From: Platerodrilus igneus
Taxonomy: Eukaryota > Arthropoda > Insecta > Coleoptera > Lycidae
DNA length: 64,000 nucleotides
Assembly (NCBI GenBank): GCA_036346225.1
Contig: JARFIW010000453.1
Location: forward strand, 4,960,001-5,024,000
Direction: 5' to 3'
In this document: piece by piece, positions 1 to 10,124 of the stretch
Layout of the letters: each line of letters starts with the position of its first letter
Position numbering within the stretch: position 1 is the stretch's first letter
The notes under the pieces: generated by a model
What the model was told of the DNA's origin: nothing
Database searches by the model: none
What the model saw: the letters and a program-made list of their open reading frames with translations, nothing else
Position numbers and translations under genes: made by a program

Positions 1-184
1 AATTCTACTACTGAGAATAAATTATTGGTGAATTATTTTAGATCACAATATCATCAAACCATAAAAATCTCAAAAATTAAATATAATTAGAAGAAAATAA
101 AAAAGTCAAAACCCAGCTAACGCCAAATGGCAAATCATTAACCTAAAGAGATTAAACAACAAAATCAATACTGTCCCTGAACTG

Positions 185-1770
185 ACTGCTAACAATTTTA
201 ATAATTGCTTTACCTCTGTGTGGAAAAAATTATTGCACGGAATGATTTTAATGGTCATGACCACATGCTTAATCTAACTAATAAAGAGCAGCAGACTTAT
301 AATACTTTCTCTTTTAAAACAGTTTCATATATTGATATTAGAAATATAATCGACTCTCTTAAAAATAGTGAATGCGGTGATGCTTACGAGTTTTACTCTG
401 ATATAATAAAATTCTGTAAAAATATTTTAATTTAACCTATAACTAATTTAATAAATTCTTTCTTGAAAACCACATTTTTTTCCAGACTGTTTAAAATTGG
501 CAAAGGTAATACCCTTATTTAAAGCTAGTGACCTAAATTACCTGTCCAATTATCGTCCAATTTCATTAGTGCCCATAATCTCTAAAATTTACAAGAAAGT
601 TATCTGCAATCAAATTACAATACACTTCGAATTAAATAATATCTTCTGTATGGAACAATTTGGTTTTAGATTAAATAAGTCTACGGCTCGAGCTATTTTG
701 GAACTTGTCATAGAAGTAAAGGCTAGTTTGAAAGAGGTGATTTTTGTATGGCTATTTTTCTAGATTTAAGCAACACCTTTGATTGTGTAAACCATGATAT
801 CCTTTTAAAAAAATTGGCATATTATAAATTTGATCATAATAGCTGTTTGCTAATCAAATCCTATCTGAACAAACGACAACAATTTGTCACCCTTAACAAT
901 AGTAATTCTGAGATTAAAAATATAAAATATGGTGTACCACAAGGTTCAATATTAGAACCATATATATTAATGATTTACCCTCATCTGTAACATTAACTAA
1001 CTCAATTATATTGCTGACGACACAACTTTTGTTAATTGCTCTAACTCAATGATCTTTTCAATAAACTAGCTATCACCCATTTCTCAGCTACCTCTTGGTT
1101 CACTTCTAATAAATTAAGTATTAATGATAAGTAACGTCAACAAATGTTATTTGCTTTAAAAAACCACTCTTGTATAAACCCTAAATATGTTAAATTTCTA
1201 GGTGTATGTGTTGATAGCTCCTTGAAATGGGATCAGCATATAAATGCAGTTGCATCTAAATTAAATAGCACCATTTTCTGTATTCGTAATTGAAAATACA
1301 ATGTCTCTATGAATATTGTTTAATTACATATTACTGGCTTTTTCAAAACCATCTTCTATCTGCTACTTTAGTTTGAGGAGACGACCCTCATACAAAAAGA
1401 TTGTTTGGACTACAACGTAAGGTAGTTAGAATTATGGCTCTAGAGCCGATATGCAGGTCCTATTTTTGCAATTTGGGATTCTTACATTTTCTTGTTTACA
1501 CATCTTAGAATGCCTGCTATTTATGCACAAATCGTGCAATTCACAACCAATAACCTTTCTTACACGTCATCGATATGATACAAGAAACAATAATCTCTAT
1601 GTTACATTTTGTAGATTACAAGTCTCGAGACACTCCTTTAATTACTATTCATACAAGTTCTTTAATTGTCTACCACAGATCACTAAATCATTGTCAAGGA
1701 ATGCCGTCAAAAATAAAATAAAAACCTTTTTGTTACACCAAAGTTTTACTCTTTTGAAGAATACATGAAT
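185..1770 (+). pseudogene. Reverse transcriptase of a CR1/Jockey-group LINE, broken
   Basis: A non-LTR retrotransposon reverse transcriptase spread over several short frames. At 205-435 is the linker before RT. At 497-763 is fingers/palm block with the phrase NYRPISLVPIISKIYKKVI and then EQFGFRLNKSTARAI. At 748-990 come FLDLSNTFDCVNHDILLKKL and the YGVPQGSILEP motif. The catalytic ADD box (IADDTT) is readable near 1008-1025 in another frame. At 1451-1768 is the usual C-terminal tail (RHRYDTRNNNL, then a basic end). These blocks, in this order, are typical of CR1/Jockey/Daphne-like LINEs. At least four frame changes and several stops separate them, so it cannot be active. The endonuclease half is missing, consistent with ordinary 5' truncation. 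The exact clade would need a tree. Confidence 0.85.
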
Positions 1771-1930
1771 TGCGATTTTAATGTTTACTTATTAACATAA
1801 GTTACTTATAATCATAAGTTATTTTTGTGTGTGCAAAGTTTAAACACATGTCAATCCAAGTTTTTATCTATAGACACATTTATTAAGACCTATATTGTAA
1901 ATTTGACCTATGCAAAAATTGTTTTATCTT
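1771..1930 (+). other. Probable 3' UTR of the CR1/Jockey-group LINE
   Basis: AT-rich stretch directly after the LINE C-terminal frame. It ends near 1930 where the sequence character changes into a more GC-balanced repeat. No poly(A) or clean target duplication was found, so the boundary is approximate. Confidence 0.4.
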
Positions 1931-2215
1931 AAAGCATTACCATTTCGAATGGACCTGCACCTTGGCGAAGTTCTAAATTACTAGAACAGGTGAAATGGCT
2001 TGCGTGTTCTAATGAGCTAAAGAGCCAAACTACAGGTCCAACCAAAGTAGTAGGGTCGTTAGTGAGGAACCAGACTAAGACAGGTCCCCGAAAGAGGGCA
2101 GCGGCTCTTTCGGTACTTAGATTGGCAGAGACCATAGGGGTCGGTATGGCAGTCTAAAACACACTACCGCGATGTGGAAGGCAACGGGAAACCACCACAT
2201 TATCTCCCAAGTACA
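1931..2215. repeat. Unclassified SINE-like repeat candidate
   Basis: About 285 bases that stand out from the AT-rich surroundings by higher GC content and by the phrase GGAAGGCAACGGGAAACCAC near 2176-2195, which resembles wording common in dispersed short repeats of insects. A minus-strand open frame at 1929-2135 shows no family motif and is probably chance. I saw no second copy in this window and no clear A/B box, so the class is open. Confidence 0.25.
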
Positions 2216-2600
2216 CAGCGTACCTAAATTATAATAAAATGTTCAACGGAGATTGTATATGGTTTTGAGGTAACCTTATTGTGGATTTATACTTGTCAGA
2301 TACCAATGCTGTTTTACAAGGATTGTTAATATGCTTATTTTTATGTAATTAGTTATTTTATGTATAAATAGAAATCAGGTATGTAGGCTGTATTTCATGT
2401 TAATATTGCAAGGAAAGCTCAGGAAAAACTTGCAATGCTACCTAGATATTGTGGGCATTTGATTTTCATTTGTTATTTCTTTTGTTATTTCTTTTAGTAA
2501 TGGAATCCATTGTTTACTGAAAGTCACGGATTCGTTTGCAACTCAGTTATTTTTATGTAGGGTTATATAAGCAGCTACTTTGATTTTGCGTTTTTGGTGG
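2216..2600. other. AT-rich spacer, no gene recognised
   Basis: No coding or RNA signal recognised. It separates the unclassified repeat from the microsatellite at the 3' end of the RTE element. Confidence 0.5.
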
Positions 2601-2638
2601 TTTTCTTCTTTTTCTTCTTTTCTTCTTTTCTTCTTTTC
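2601..2638. repeat. TTTTCTTC-type microsatellite
   Basis: Pyrimidine-only run built of TTCTTTTC units. On the minus strand it is a GAAAA/GAAG tail lying just beyond the end of the RTE copy, so it may be that insertion's 3' tail or a target the element landed beside. Confidence 0.7.
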
Positions 2639-2891
2639 AGGGAGTATGTGTATTCAGCTCGTTCCCTTTCTGTTTTCTAATTTTATACCCTATTTTACCG
2701 AGATTCAGTGAAGGAGGTTAAGCAACCTGTGGCTACCAAGATCCCCCAACACTTAGACATTTGCCGAAATAATGGTTTTCCAGTAAATCCTTTCACACAC
2801 TTAACATTATTCGAGAATATTGCCCAACCAATTCTTGTAGTTACTTATAATAATCATCATGTTTAAGCACAGTTATCTTTTCGTCATTAGT

Positions 2892-4951
2892 TTATCCATC
2901 CTGGGATTGGTTGGATGCGTACCTCCATTGATTTCTATTCTGGGCTAGCCTACACATCTCCCTGAAACCTCTACAGCCTACATCTTTTACTATCTGTGTG
3001 CAGTAGTCTAATCTAGGTCTGCCTCTTCTTCTCTTTTTTCCTATCTCTGCTTCTAATATATTCCGCACTATTCCCTCATGCCGTAGTATGTGGCCTATCA
3101 TTCTATCTCTCCTATTTTTTACCGTTTTCCACATATTTCTTTCTTCCCCTACCATTTTTAGTACCTCTTCGTTCTTTACTTTGTCTGTCCATGATATCTT
3201 CATCATACGCCTGTAGCACCACATTTCAAAGGCTTCAACCTTTTTCTTGTCCGCTTCTCCTACTGTCCAGGCTTCACAGCCGTACAGTGCTGTGCTCCAC
3301 ACATATGTTTTAAGCAATCTTTTCCTTGTTTCTATGTTTGTGGTCTTTGAGCACAGTAGTTGCTTTTTCTTGTTAAATGTAGCACGACCTTGTGCTAATC
3401 TTTGTTTTATATCTTTTGTGCTTTTCCCATCTTGCGTTATTTGGCTTCCTAGGTAGCTGAAATCCTTAACCTCTTGTAAGTTCGTGTTACACACTTGTAT
3501 TCTTGTTTTTGATTTATTTTCCCCACCTTTGCAAACTAGAACTTTAGTTTTAGTTTTGTTAATTTTCATACCATATCTCTCTGTTAGAACCGTTTCCATT
3601 TCATTAAGAGCAGCTTCTAATTCTTCCTTGTTAAACGCTAATACCGCTATATCATCTGCAAATCTAAGCATATCAATTTTTTGTCCCTGCATAGTAATTC
3701 CAAATGTCTTCCTGCATTTGACAGTATTCATTGCCTCTTCTATGTACAAGTTAAAAATCAATGGGGATAGGGCACATCCCTGTCTCACCCCTTTTCTAAT
3801 GTTTACTTCTCTACGTTCCTACTCTAATTCTATTACTGCTGTTTGCTCTTTGTATAAGCTATGTACTATTCGTCTATCCCTATAACTCATTCCAATCTTT
3901 TTGAGTATTTCAAACATTTTTTTCCAATTTACAAACCCTATATACATGCTTTCCCCTTTTTCTATTGTTTTCTCTATTATCACTCTCAGAGCTAAAATAG
4001 CCTCCCGTGTTCCCCTGTTTCGCCTAAACCCAAATTTGTCTTCTCCTAGTATTTCTTCAGCTCGTTTTTCCATTCGTCTTTGCACAATTCTAGTTAATAT
4101 TTTTGACACGTGTGCTGTCAAACTTATTGTTGGAAAATTTTCACATCTATCCGTGCCTTTCTTTTTGGTATAGTTACTATGATGCTACTTTTGAAATCTT
4201 TGAGTATCTCGCCTGTCTCATACATATAGCTTACAAGTTGGAAGAGACGTTCTGTTACTGCTTGTCCAGCGGCTTTTAGAGTTTCTGCATGCACTTTATC
4301 TGTACCCGGCGCCTTACCATTTTTCAGACTCTTTAATGCTAATTCAAACTCATCTCTAAGTATAGGATATCCCAAGTCATCATTTTCAATGTCTGATTCC
4401 TGTTCTAATGCAGTTAGTTCCTCTCCTGCATATAAATTCCCTATATATTCTTGCCATCTACCCACTTTCTCTACGTTTTCTATAATGACGCTTCTTTGTG
4501 CGTACCTTATATTTTTGCTATACGGTTTTATATCCCTAAAATTCATTCTAATTAATTTGTATGCTTCGTCTGTCTTTCCTATTTCCATCTTCGTTTGTAC
4601 CTCTTTGCACTTTTCATCAATCCATTGTTCTTTAGCTTTCCTGCATTTTCGAATAATTTCCCATTTTATGGCTTTGTATCTCTGTTTTCCTGTTTCGTCT
4701 GATTTATTTTTGTACTTTCGTCTTTTTTCTATTAAATTCACGATATCTTTTGTTATCCATGGTTTCTTATTTTCTTTTTGTGTATACCCCAGAATATCTC
4801 TGGCCGCCATGTCTAGGCTGGATTTAATGTTATTCCATTCTGTTTCTACTTCCTTAGTTTCAGATATTTTCCCGATATCATTCAGCAATTCATTTGACTT
4901 TTTTTCGAATCTTACTTGAATATCTTTATCTTTTAGTTTTTCTAAGTCCAA
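2892..4951 (-). pseudogene. RTE reverse transcriptase, frame-broken
   Basis: RT half of the RTE protein, which in intact elements copies the RNA at the nicked target. It reads 4951-4124, then 4121-3819, then 3788-2892 in different frames. Visible motifs are LKNGKAPGTDKVHAETLK, DKFGFRRNRGTREAILAL, RQGCALSPLIFNLYIEEA, the catalytic box MLRFADDIAVLA, then LALYGCEAWT-like text (STALYGCEAWTVGE) and the C-terminal RRMMKISWTDK and GRPRLDYCTQIVKD. The end (NRNQWRYASNQSQDG) is followed closely by the stop. The breaks near 4122 and 3800 look like simple indels. The ADD box itself is intact. The long antisense frames over it are shadows. Confidence 0.9.
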
Positions 4952-4957
4952 GTGCCT

Positions 4958-5720
4958 TTATCCGTTCCCTTTTTTCAGATTTTTAAATTTTAGTGCGGCC
5001 TTCATAATTACGATGTTGTGGTCAGTATCTATATCTGCTTCTGGGTAGCTTCTACAGTCTTTTACTTGATTCCTAAACCGTTGTCTAACAAGAATGTAAT
5101 CTATTTGATATCTTCCTATATCTCCTGGCATCTTCCACGTATATCGTCTTCTAGCATGATGTTGAAATAATGTGTTTGTGATGATTAAATTGTTCTTGTC
5201 GCAAAATTCTGCCAGCCTATTTCCCTGTCGTTTCTCGTGCCTAAACCAAATAAACCTACTACCGCTCCTTCCTCCCTCACCTACCAAGGCATTAAAATCC
5301 CTGTAATTATTAAATTTTCATGTCCTTTACGTATCTTAATATGTCTTCGATATCTTTGTAGATGGCTTCTACCTCTTCGTCACTGTAGCTAGAGGTGGGC
5401 ATGTATACTTGTATTATTACTGTGTTTACCGGTTGAGATTCTAATCTAACCATGAGTACTCTTTCATTCTTTTGTAAGTAATTTCCTACACAGTATCCTA
5501 TCTTTTTCCGCATAACTATCCCCACACCCAAATTTCCTTCCTCTGCTCCTGTATGAATTACCCTGAAGTCTCCACTCCAAAAATCCCCCGCCTCTGGCCA
5601 CCGAACTTCGCTGATCCCTACTATGTCTAGTGATAACCTATTCATTTCGATTTTTAGGTTCTCTAGGTTACCTACTTGCTACATACTTCTAACATTCCAC
5701 GCTCCGACTTGCAGAATGTT
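4958..5720 (-). pseudogene. RTE apurinic-type endonuclease, broken
   Basis: N-terminal nuclease half of the RTE element, responsible for nicking the target. Motifs are VGAWNVRSM just upstream of 5645 (with a stop after it), SLDIVGISEVRWPEAG, and VNTVIIQVYMPTSSY in 5645-5310. NRLAEFCDKNNLIITNTLFQ, RYTWKMPGDIGRYQIDYILV and IDTDHNIVIMKA in 5287-4958 match the conserved W-D-Y-I and SDH-type blocks, with TDH in place of SDH. Two short frames are separated by a frameshift near 5300. The fused RT frame follows immediately. Confidence 0.85.
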
Positions 5721-5870
5721 CCCGACTCTTATTTTTAACTTTCCGATCGCATCCTCCGAAGTAGTCTCCTCCCGAAGATCCGAATGGGGGACTATTTTAA
5801 CTCCGGAATCTTTTACCCCAGAGAATGCCATCATGTTTGTAACAATTTAAGTACGCTGTGTAAGATACCA

Positions 5871-6129
5871 CGCCCAAGGTCCCGGGTTCGAATCCCGACA
5901 CGGTCCGCTTGAAAAATGTTAGGCGAGCATTTTTCACAAAAATACACCCTCGTTTGGATGAGAGGTAAAATGGAGGTCCCGTGTGTGAATGTTGTCACGC
6001 ACGTTAAAGATCCCTACCTTGCTTGGAACAGTAAGGGTTCGGCAAAATTCCAAATTTTCCAGGTAAAAAAAAACTCGCTTCCTGGCCAATGTAGTACCTT
6101 CGGGTGGAGCATTGGAAAATCAAATGTAA
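5871..6129 (+). mobile_element. tRNA-derived SINE, copy 1, 5'-truncated
   Basis: A pol III-type short element flanked by a perfect 14-base target duplication (TGTGTAAGATACCA at 5857-5870 and 6130-6143). It carries a textbook B box GGTTCGAATCC at 5885-5895, but the A-box end is cut off. The body is shared with copies at 9326-9603 (+), 35190-35413 (-) and 50271-50565 (-). Shared landmarks are GTTAGGCGAGCATTTTTCAC, ACGTTAAAGATCCCTA and GGCCAATGTAGTACCTTCG. An open frame through it (5916-6155) is not a gene. Confidence 0.9.
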
Positions 6130-6149
6130 TGTGTAAGATACCAGAGAGA

Positions 6150-7092
6150 TATTGATGCTCATCTGCTCATCTATTGTCATGTATCAGCTTGGTTTGTAAG
6201 AGAGTCTGCATACTTCTATTAACTTGTGCCAAGTTTCAGATATTGGTGCCAACTTACTTATTTCCCTTCTGTCATTTCTAGATTGTTTATCATCAAATTG
6301 CAAGCAGGAAGAGAGAAAATCAAATCTCTTTTGATCCATAGTGGCTCGATAGCGTGAACCACATTAAAAGTTACTTTGGATGAACGATGGTTGTTTGTCA
6401 GACCTGCAGTAGGTATATATAACCCCAGTGAGGTATTCAGCTCATCTAGATTTGTTTATGATACAATTTCAGATTGAGTCTTATAATGTTGTCGAGCTAT
6501 TTCTATCTGTTTGTTTGTGTGAATAAGTACTTTATTTAATAAGGAATCTGTCAGAAACATCTGGAAATCACGTAAAGGGTCAATGAGTTTTGCAGTAATG
6601 CAGTCAGTCCTGGTTGTATATGGATAACATTCCTTCAAGGCGTTTTGCCCAATGAAGCTGATGTTTTCAATTCGTATACAACACGAATTCATTGGGAACA
6701 ATTATGTAGATGTTGGATTCAGAAAAGCTTGTGCTGGGAGAACCTCTTATCTGAGCTGCCCAAAACTGAATAAGGAACACCAAATAAATTTCACAAAACA
6801 AAGTATCACTGCTGAGTTTACTTCATCTTAAAGACGACTTCTGGAACCCATTCAGTAATTTTTACTTTCTTTTTGCTCCAGAATGTGAAGTCATTCTGTT
6901 CATTGTCTTTTTTGCACACTCTATATATGTTATTTTCAAATTCTTTGTCTACGTTTGTAGGAACCCATTTCGAATTCCCGATTCATCACTTTCTGTCGTA
7001 TGTTCTTGTTGCAAATTAACTTCCAATTCACTATTACTACTTTTGTACAACAATATTTCAAGTTCTTCATCCGATAAGCCTTTTTTAGCCAT
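6150..7092 (-). pseudogene. piggyBac-like transposase fossil
   Basis: Read on the minus strand from an ATG at 7092. The N-terminus MAKKGLSDEELEILLYKSSN is acidic, as in piggyBac proteins. FLTDSLLNKVLIHTNKQIE lies in the frame 6701-6456. Further on, in shifting frames, come YRATMDQKRFDFLSSCLQFD, LAPISETWHKL and YMTIDEQM. That order matches the DDE_Tnp_1_7 (PGBD) family up to the start of its catalytic core. At least three stops and several frame shifts are present. The catalytic core and C-terminus are missing, because the SINE and RTE 5' end lie where they should continue. No TTAA-bounded terminal repeats were found. Confidence 0.75.
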
Positions 7093-8288
7093 ATCATTTA
7101 ACCAAAAAATTTATAATTATACAACAGTAGCGAAGACAATTATGTATGCATATGGTTGACACGTTAAATGTACATCACATTTTTAAACGTGTACAATACT
7201 AACATATAGATCTCATGCATTGACTGTTAATTAGAAGCTTCTTACTAGAGAATGACTTAGCACAGACTGTTCTGAGGCACTGCTATAGTGGTAGGATCAT
7301 AGCATCAAAGACATGGATAAAATATGAGCGGTTGAACACACTACAGGTAAATTTTACGTACGATACTGTTCTAAGGTTAATAAAATAAAAGTAGACTCGC
7401 TGGATACCCAACTTCGATGGAATAGCAAAAACCCATGCAGATGACAAGTATAAAGATCTGAAGGGGAGAGACAACGTGGTATTTTTAGCTGAAACAAAAT
7501 GTTTATTGGTGGGTGTCATCTGTGTCATCTCAATTGAGACCTAACATTCACAAATGCTGAATAAGACTTTCCGCAAAAAATTGGTGCTAAAAATACTAAA
7601 GAATCATAAATTCAAACAACTTATGAAAGTATTTTATGTTTATTATATATTGAGTTTAATGGTTTGACTCGAAAAGAAAAAACATCTTTTGTTGGTGACC
7701 ACAGAAGACGCAATATTTGTATTGAATCATCGGAATTAAAATCAAATGAATTAAATTAACAAAACTCTGGTGGAATACCCTCTAGATTTACGAAGTTCCA
7801 ACCCAAACAAAATTAAAAATTCAATAAGTTGATCTCTTATTTAATGGACCGATTGTATAGTATCCAAACTGATCGTAAAATCATTAATGTATAGATTCGA
7901 GCGATCGGCATTACAGCTAATGGAAACTGCTTGCCTTCAGTAACAGCTAGTTGGTAAGGTGATTTAAGTGCTGACTGTTAAGTTACAGTATTTAATTTAT
8001 TATAAGTTTGGTTGGGCTCCACAGATGAGAAGGGTTACAGAACTAATTGGCATTGCTATGTTCTGCTGTAACTAAAATTTGTCAATACATTTGACGAATG
8101 CCACAAATAAGAACAAAATGAAATTTAAGTATATTAAAAAAATTTAATTTTAGAGAGTAGGTCCCGCTAAGCGAAATGTTATTTTTAGCGTAACTCCAAC
8201 ATAAAAAAACAACACAGATTTGAGAAGTATAATTTTTTCTTCAAAAATTGGACGAATGATGAGATATGGAACAGTTATCCTCCCCAAA
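7093..8288. other. AT-rich interval without recognised gene
   Basis: A minus-strand open frame of 81 codons at 7528-7283 and one at 8356-8150 show no family motif. I see no terminal repeats, no tRNA-like element and no retroelement protein block. It may contain decayed non-coding parts of the piggyBac or Copia elements on either side. Confidence 0.4.
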
Positions 8289-8395
8289 GGCAGATTTAAG
8301 ATTGGCTCTGAAAAATAAACAAGTAGTTCGGCTCTAAAACATGCATTTGAAAACATGTTATTACTCCTTGTTAAAAATCTGTTTATATAAATTTA
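8289..8395 (+). repeat. Copia-family LTR fragment
   Basis: Matches the Copia 3' LTR at 22117-22198 continuing at 25376-25395. Both contain AATAAACAAGTAGTT, then TGAAAACATG, a CCTTGTTAAAAATC stretch and TTTATATAAAT. The second locus is interrupted by an RTE insertion and this one is not, so it shows the uninterrupted LTR order. It abuts an RTE 3' end at 8402. Confidence 0.6.
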
Positions 8396-8401
8396 AAATT
8401 T

Positions 8402-9098
8402 GTCGAATTAATAATTTTACAGTAAATCTTTTCACACAATCAACATCAGTTGGGGATACTGCAAAACCAACACCCGTAATTATTGATATTAATCATCAGG
8501 TTTAAGTACAACTATTTTTTTCGTCATGAGGTTTTCAGTCTTGGAACTGGTTGGACGCACGCCTCTATTGATTTCTATTCTGTGCTAGCCTACACATTTC
8601 CCTGAAATTTCCACATCCTACATCTTTGACTATCTGTGAGCAATAGTTTAACCTAGGTCTACCCCTACCTCTCTTATTTCCTATCTCTGCTTCTAATGTA
8701 TTCCGCACAATTCCTCTCATGCCTTAGTATGTGACATCAATCTACCTTTCCTATTTTTTACTGTTTTCCACATATTACTTTCTTCCCCTGCCATTTTTAG
8801 AACCTCCTTTTTCTTAACTTTGTCTGTCCAAGATATCTTCATCGTACGTCAGCAGCACCACATTTCAAAAGCTTCTATCTTTTTTCCTGCTCACTTCTTC
8901 TACTGTCCAAGTTTCACAGCACTACAGTGCTGTGCTCCACACAAATGCTTCCTCCCGTGTTCCTCTGTTTCGTATAAACCCAAATTGATCTTCTGCTAGT
9001 ATTTTGTCAGGCTGTTTTTCCATCCGCCTTTGTACAGTTCTAGTTAATAAATTTGAAACGTGTCCTGTCAAACTTGTTCAAAAATTTTCACATCTAAT
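8402..9098 (-). mobile_element. RTE LINE fragment (copy 2)
   Basis: Minus-strand fragment with the family's 3' UTR (8402-8530), then the C-terminal coding region read antisense, up to about 8940. There it jumps to an upstream RT block (family text for NRGTREAILAL) and ends near the block that precedes it at 9098. The jump is an internal deletion. Many stops and indels make this one of the oldest RTE copies in the window. Confidence 0.8.
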
Positions 9099-9119
9099 TG
9101 ATGATAATTCTAAAACTGC

Positions 9120-9841
9120 CATAACTGATTGTTATGAAAAGTGCTTCCTTTATAGTTATTTAAAAATACACTAGAAGTAACTGCAGAGCACAAAATTTAT
9201 CTTGAAAATCTTGTGGCATTCCAGGTCATTTTGCTAAAGTGTGCCGATCTGCTAAGATCCGAAAAGTGATAGCCAACAGTTTACATTATGAAAGTAACGA
9301 GATATAATTCTTAGTCTCTATAAACGAGACGACTCTGTTGCTTAGTTGGTTCGCGTGTGACTACTAAGTTCAAGGTCCAGGGTTGATTCCCGACACGGAC
9401 CGCTTGAAAAATGTTAGGCGAGCATTTTTCACAAAAATATGCCCTCGTTCAGATGAGAGGTAAAATATAAATCTTGTGTGCGGATGTTGTCATGCACCTT
9501 GCTTAGAATACCAGGGTTCAACAAAATTCAAAACTTCCAGGTAAAAAAGACTCGCTTCCTGGCCAATGTAGTACCTTCGAATAGAGCATTAGAAAATCAA
9601 ATGATTATCTAAGAATACTGTTCCAGTTACTATTAATGGATACAATGTTTTTGTTTTAATTGATATAGGAAGCTCCTTAAGTTTCATAAACAAGAAAACC
9701 GCCTCTAAATTGAGTTTATCAGTGATTCCTTTTGCTGGGTCAGTGTCTATGACTTCAAGTACTATGACTTCTAAAATTGAAAAGCAGTGTAATGTGAACA
9801 TTAGTCTTCTTGACTACTCTTATGATGAAATAAAACTATCT
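9120..9841 (+). pseudogene. Gypsy A Gag zinc knuckle and protease
   Basis: Near 9205-9260 the frame CGIPGHFAKVCRSAK gives the second half of a retroviral CCHC knuckle. After the SINE, 9604-9841 encodes a pepsin-like retroviral protease: VPVTINGYNVFVLIDIGSSL carries the catalytic D-I/T-G motif with T changed to I, followed by SFINKKTASKL. The reading is cut at 9841 by the TIR element and resumes at 11496 with ILPVLCPDIIIESD. Confidence 0.75.
9326..9603 (+). mobile_element. tRNA-derived SINE, copy 2
   Basis: Contains a degenerate A-box region (GCTTAGTTGGTTCG) and a B box altered from GGTTCGAATCC to GGTTGATTCCC, then the shared body landmarks, ending at AAAATCAAATG as in copy 1. It lies between the Gypsy A zinc knuckle and protease, so it inserted into that retroelement. 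No target duplication could be made out; several small deletions in the body indicate age. Confidence 0.85.
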
Positions 9842-10124
9842 ATACCCTATTCACGATAAATATGGGATGACGTCGTAAACAGTAATACAGTGTTAGTAAT
9901 TGTATAATGTGGACGTAACTATGAATGCAGCTTTAATGATATTACGATTTAGTGAAATTTTAAGACACTGCTTTTATTACTTGAAAAATCTTACTTCTGC
10001 ATCTGGAGTTGCATTGCTACCACAATTCACTACCCTATAGAAAGAAGGTATTTTAAAAATAACCTTACAATTTAAAATTATTTTATAATAAACAAAAACT
10101 GTACAAATCTAACTATTAAATAAC

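Larger units (their letters stand above)
2645..5856 (-). mobile_element. RTE/BovB-type LINE, nearly full length (copy 1)
   Basis: A roughly 3.2-kb minus-strand element with 5' UTR (5721-5856), apurinic-type endonuclease, reverse transcriptase, and 3' UTR (2645-2891). Length and domain order fit the RTE clade. It is the only copy here that keeps the endonuclease N-terminus and 5' UTR. Its 3' end stops in the shared UTR at the phrase GAGCTGAATACACAT, so it lacks the tandem second and third 3' units carried by other copies. A SINE sits against its 5' side at 5871. No convincing target duplication was found. Confidence 0.85.

Noticed and set aside
1929..2135. Minus-strand 68-codon gene
   Set aside because: No family motif; lies in a probable non-coding repeat.
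4389..4919. Long open frame antisense to the RTE reverse transcriptase (also at 3484-3885, 24706-25308, 29706-30299)
   Set aside because: Each mirrors RTE coding sequence on the other strand; the sense frame carries the family motifs and the same antisense frames recur in every copy.
5916..6155. Small protein gene of 79 codons (with similar frames at 35086-35289 and 50246-50482)
   Set aside because: The frame is the SINE body; it appears wherever the SINE does.
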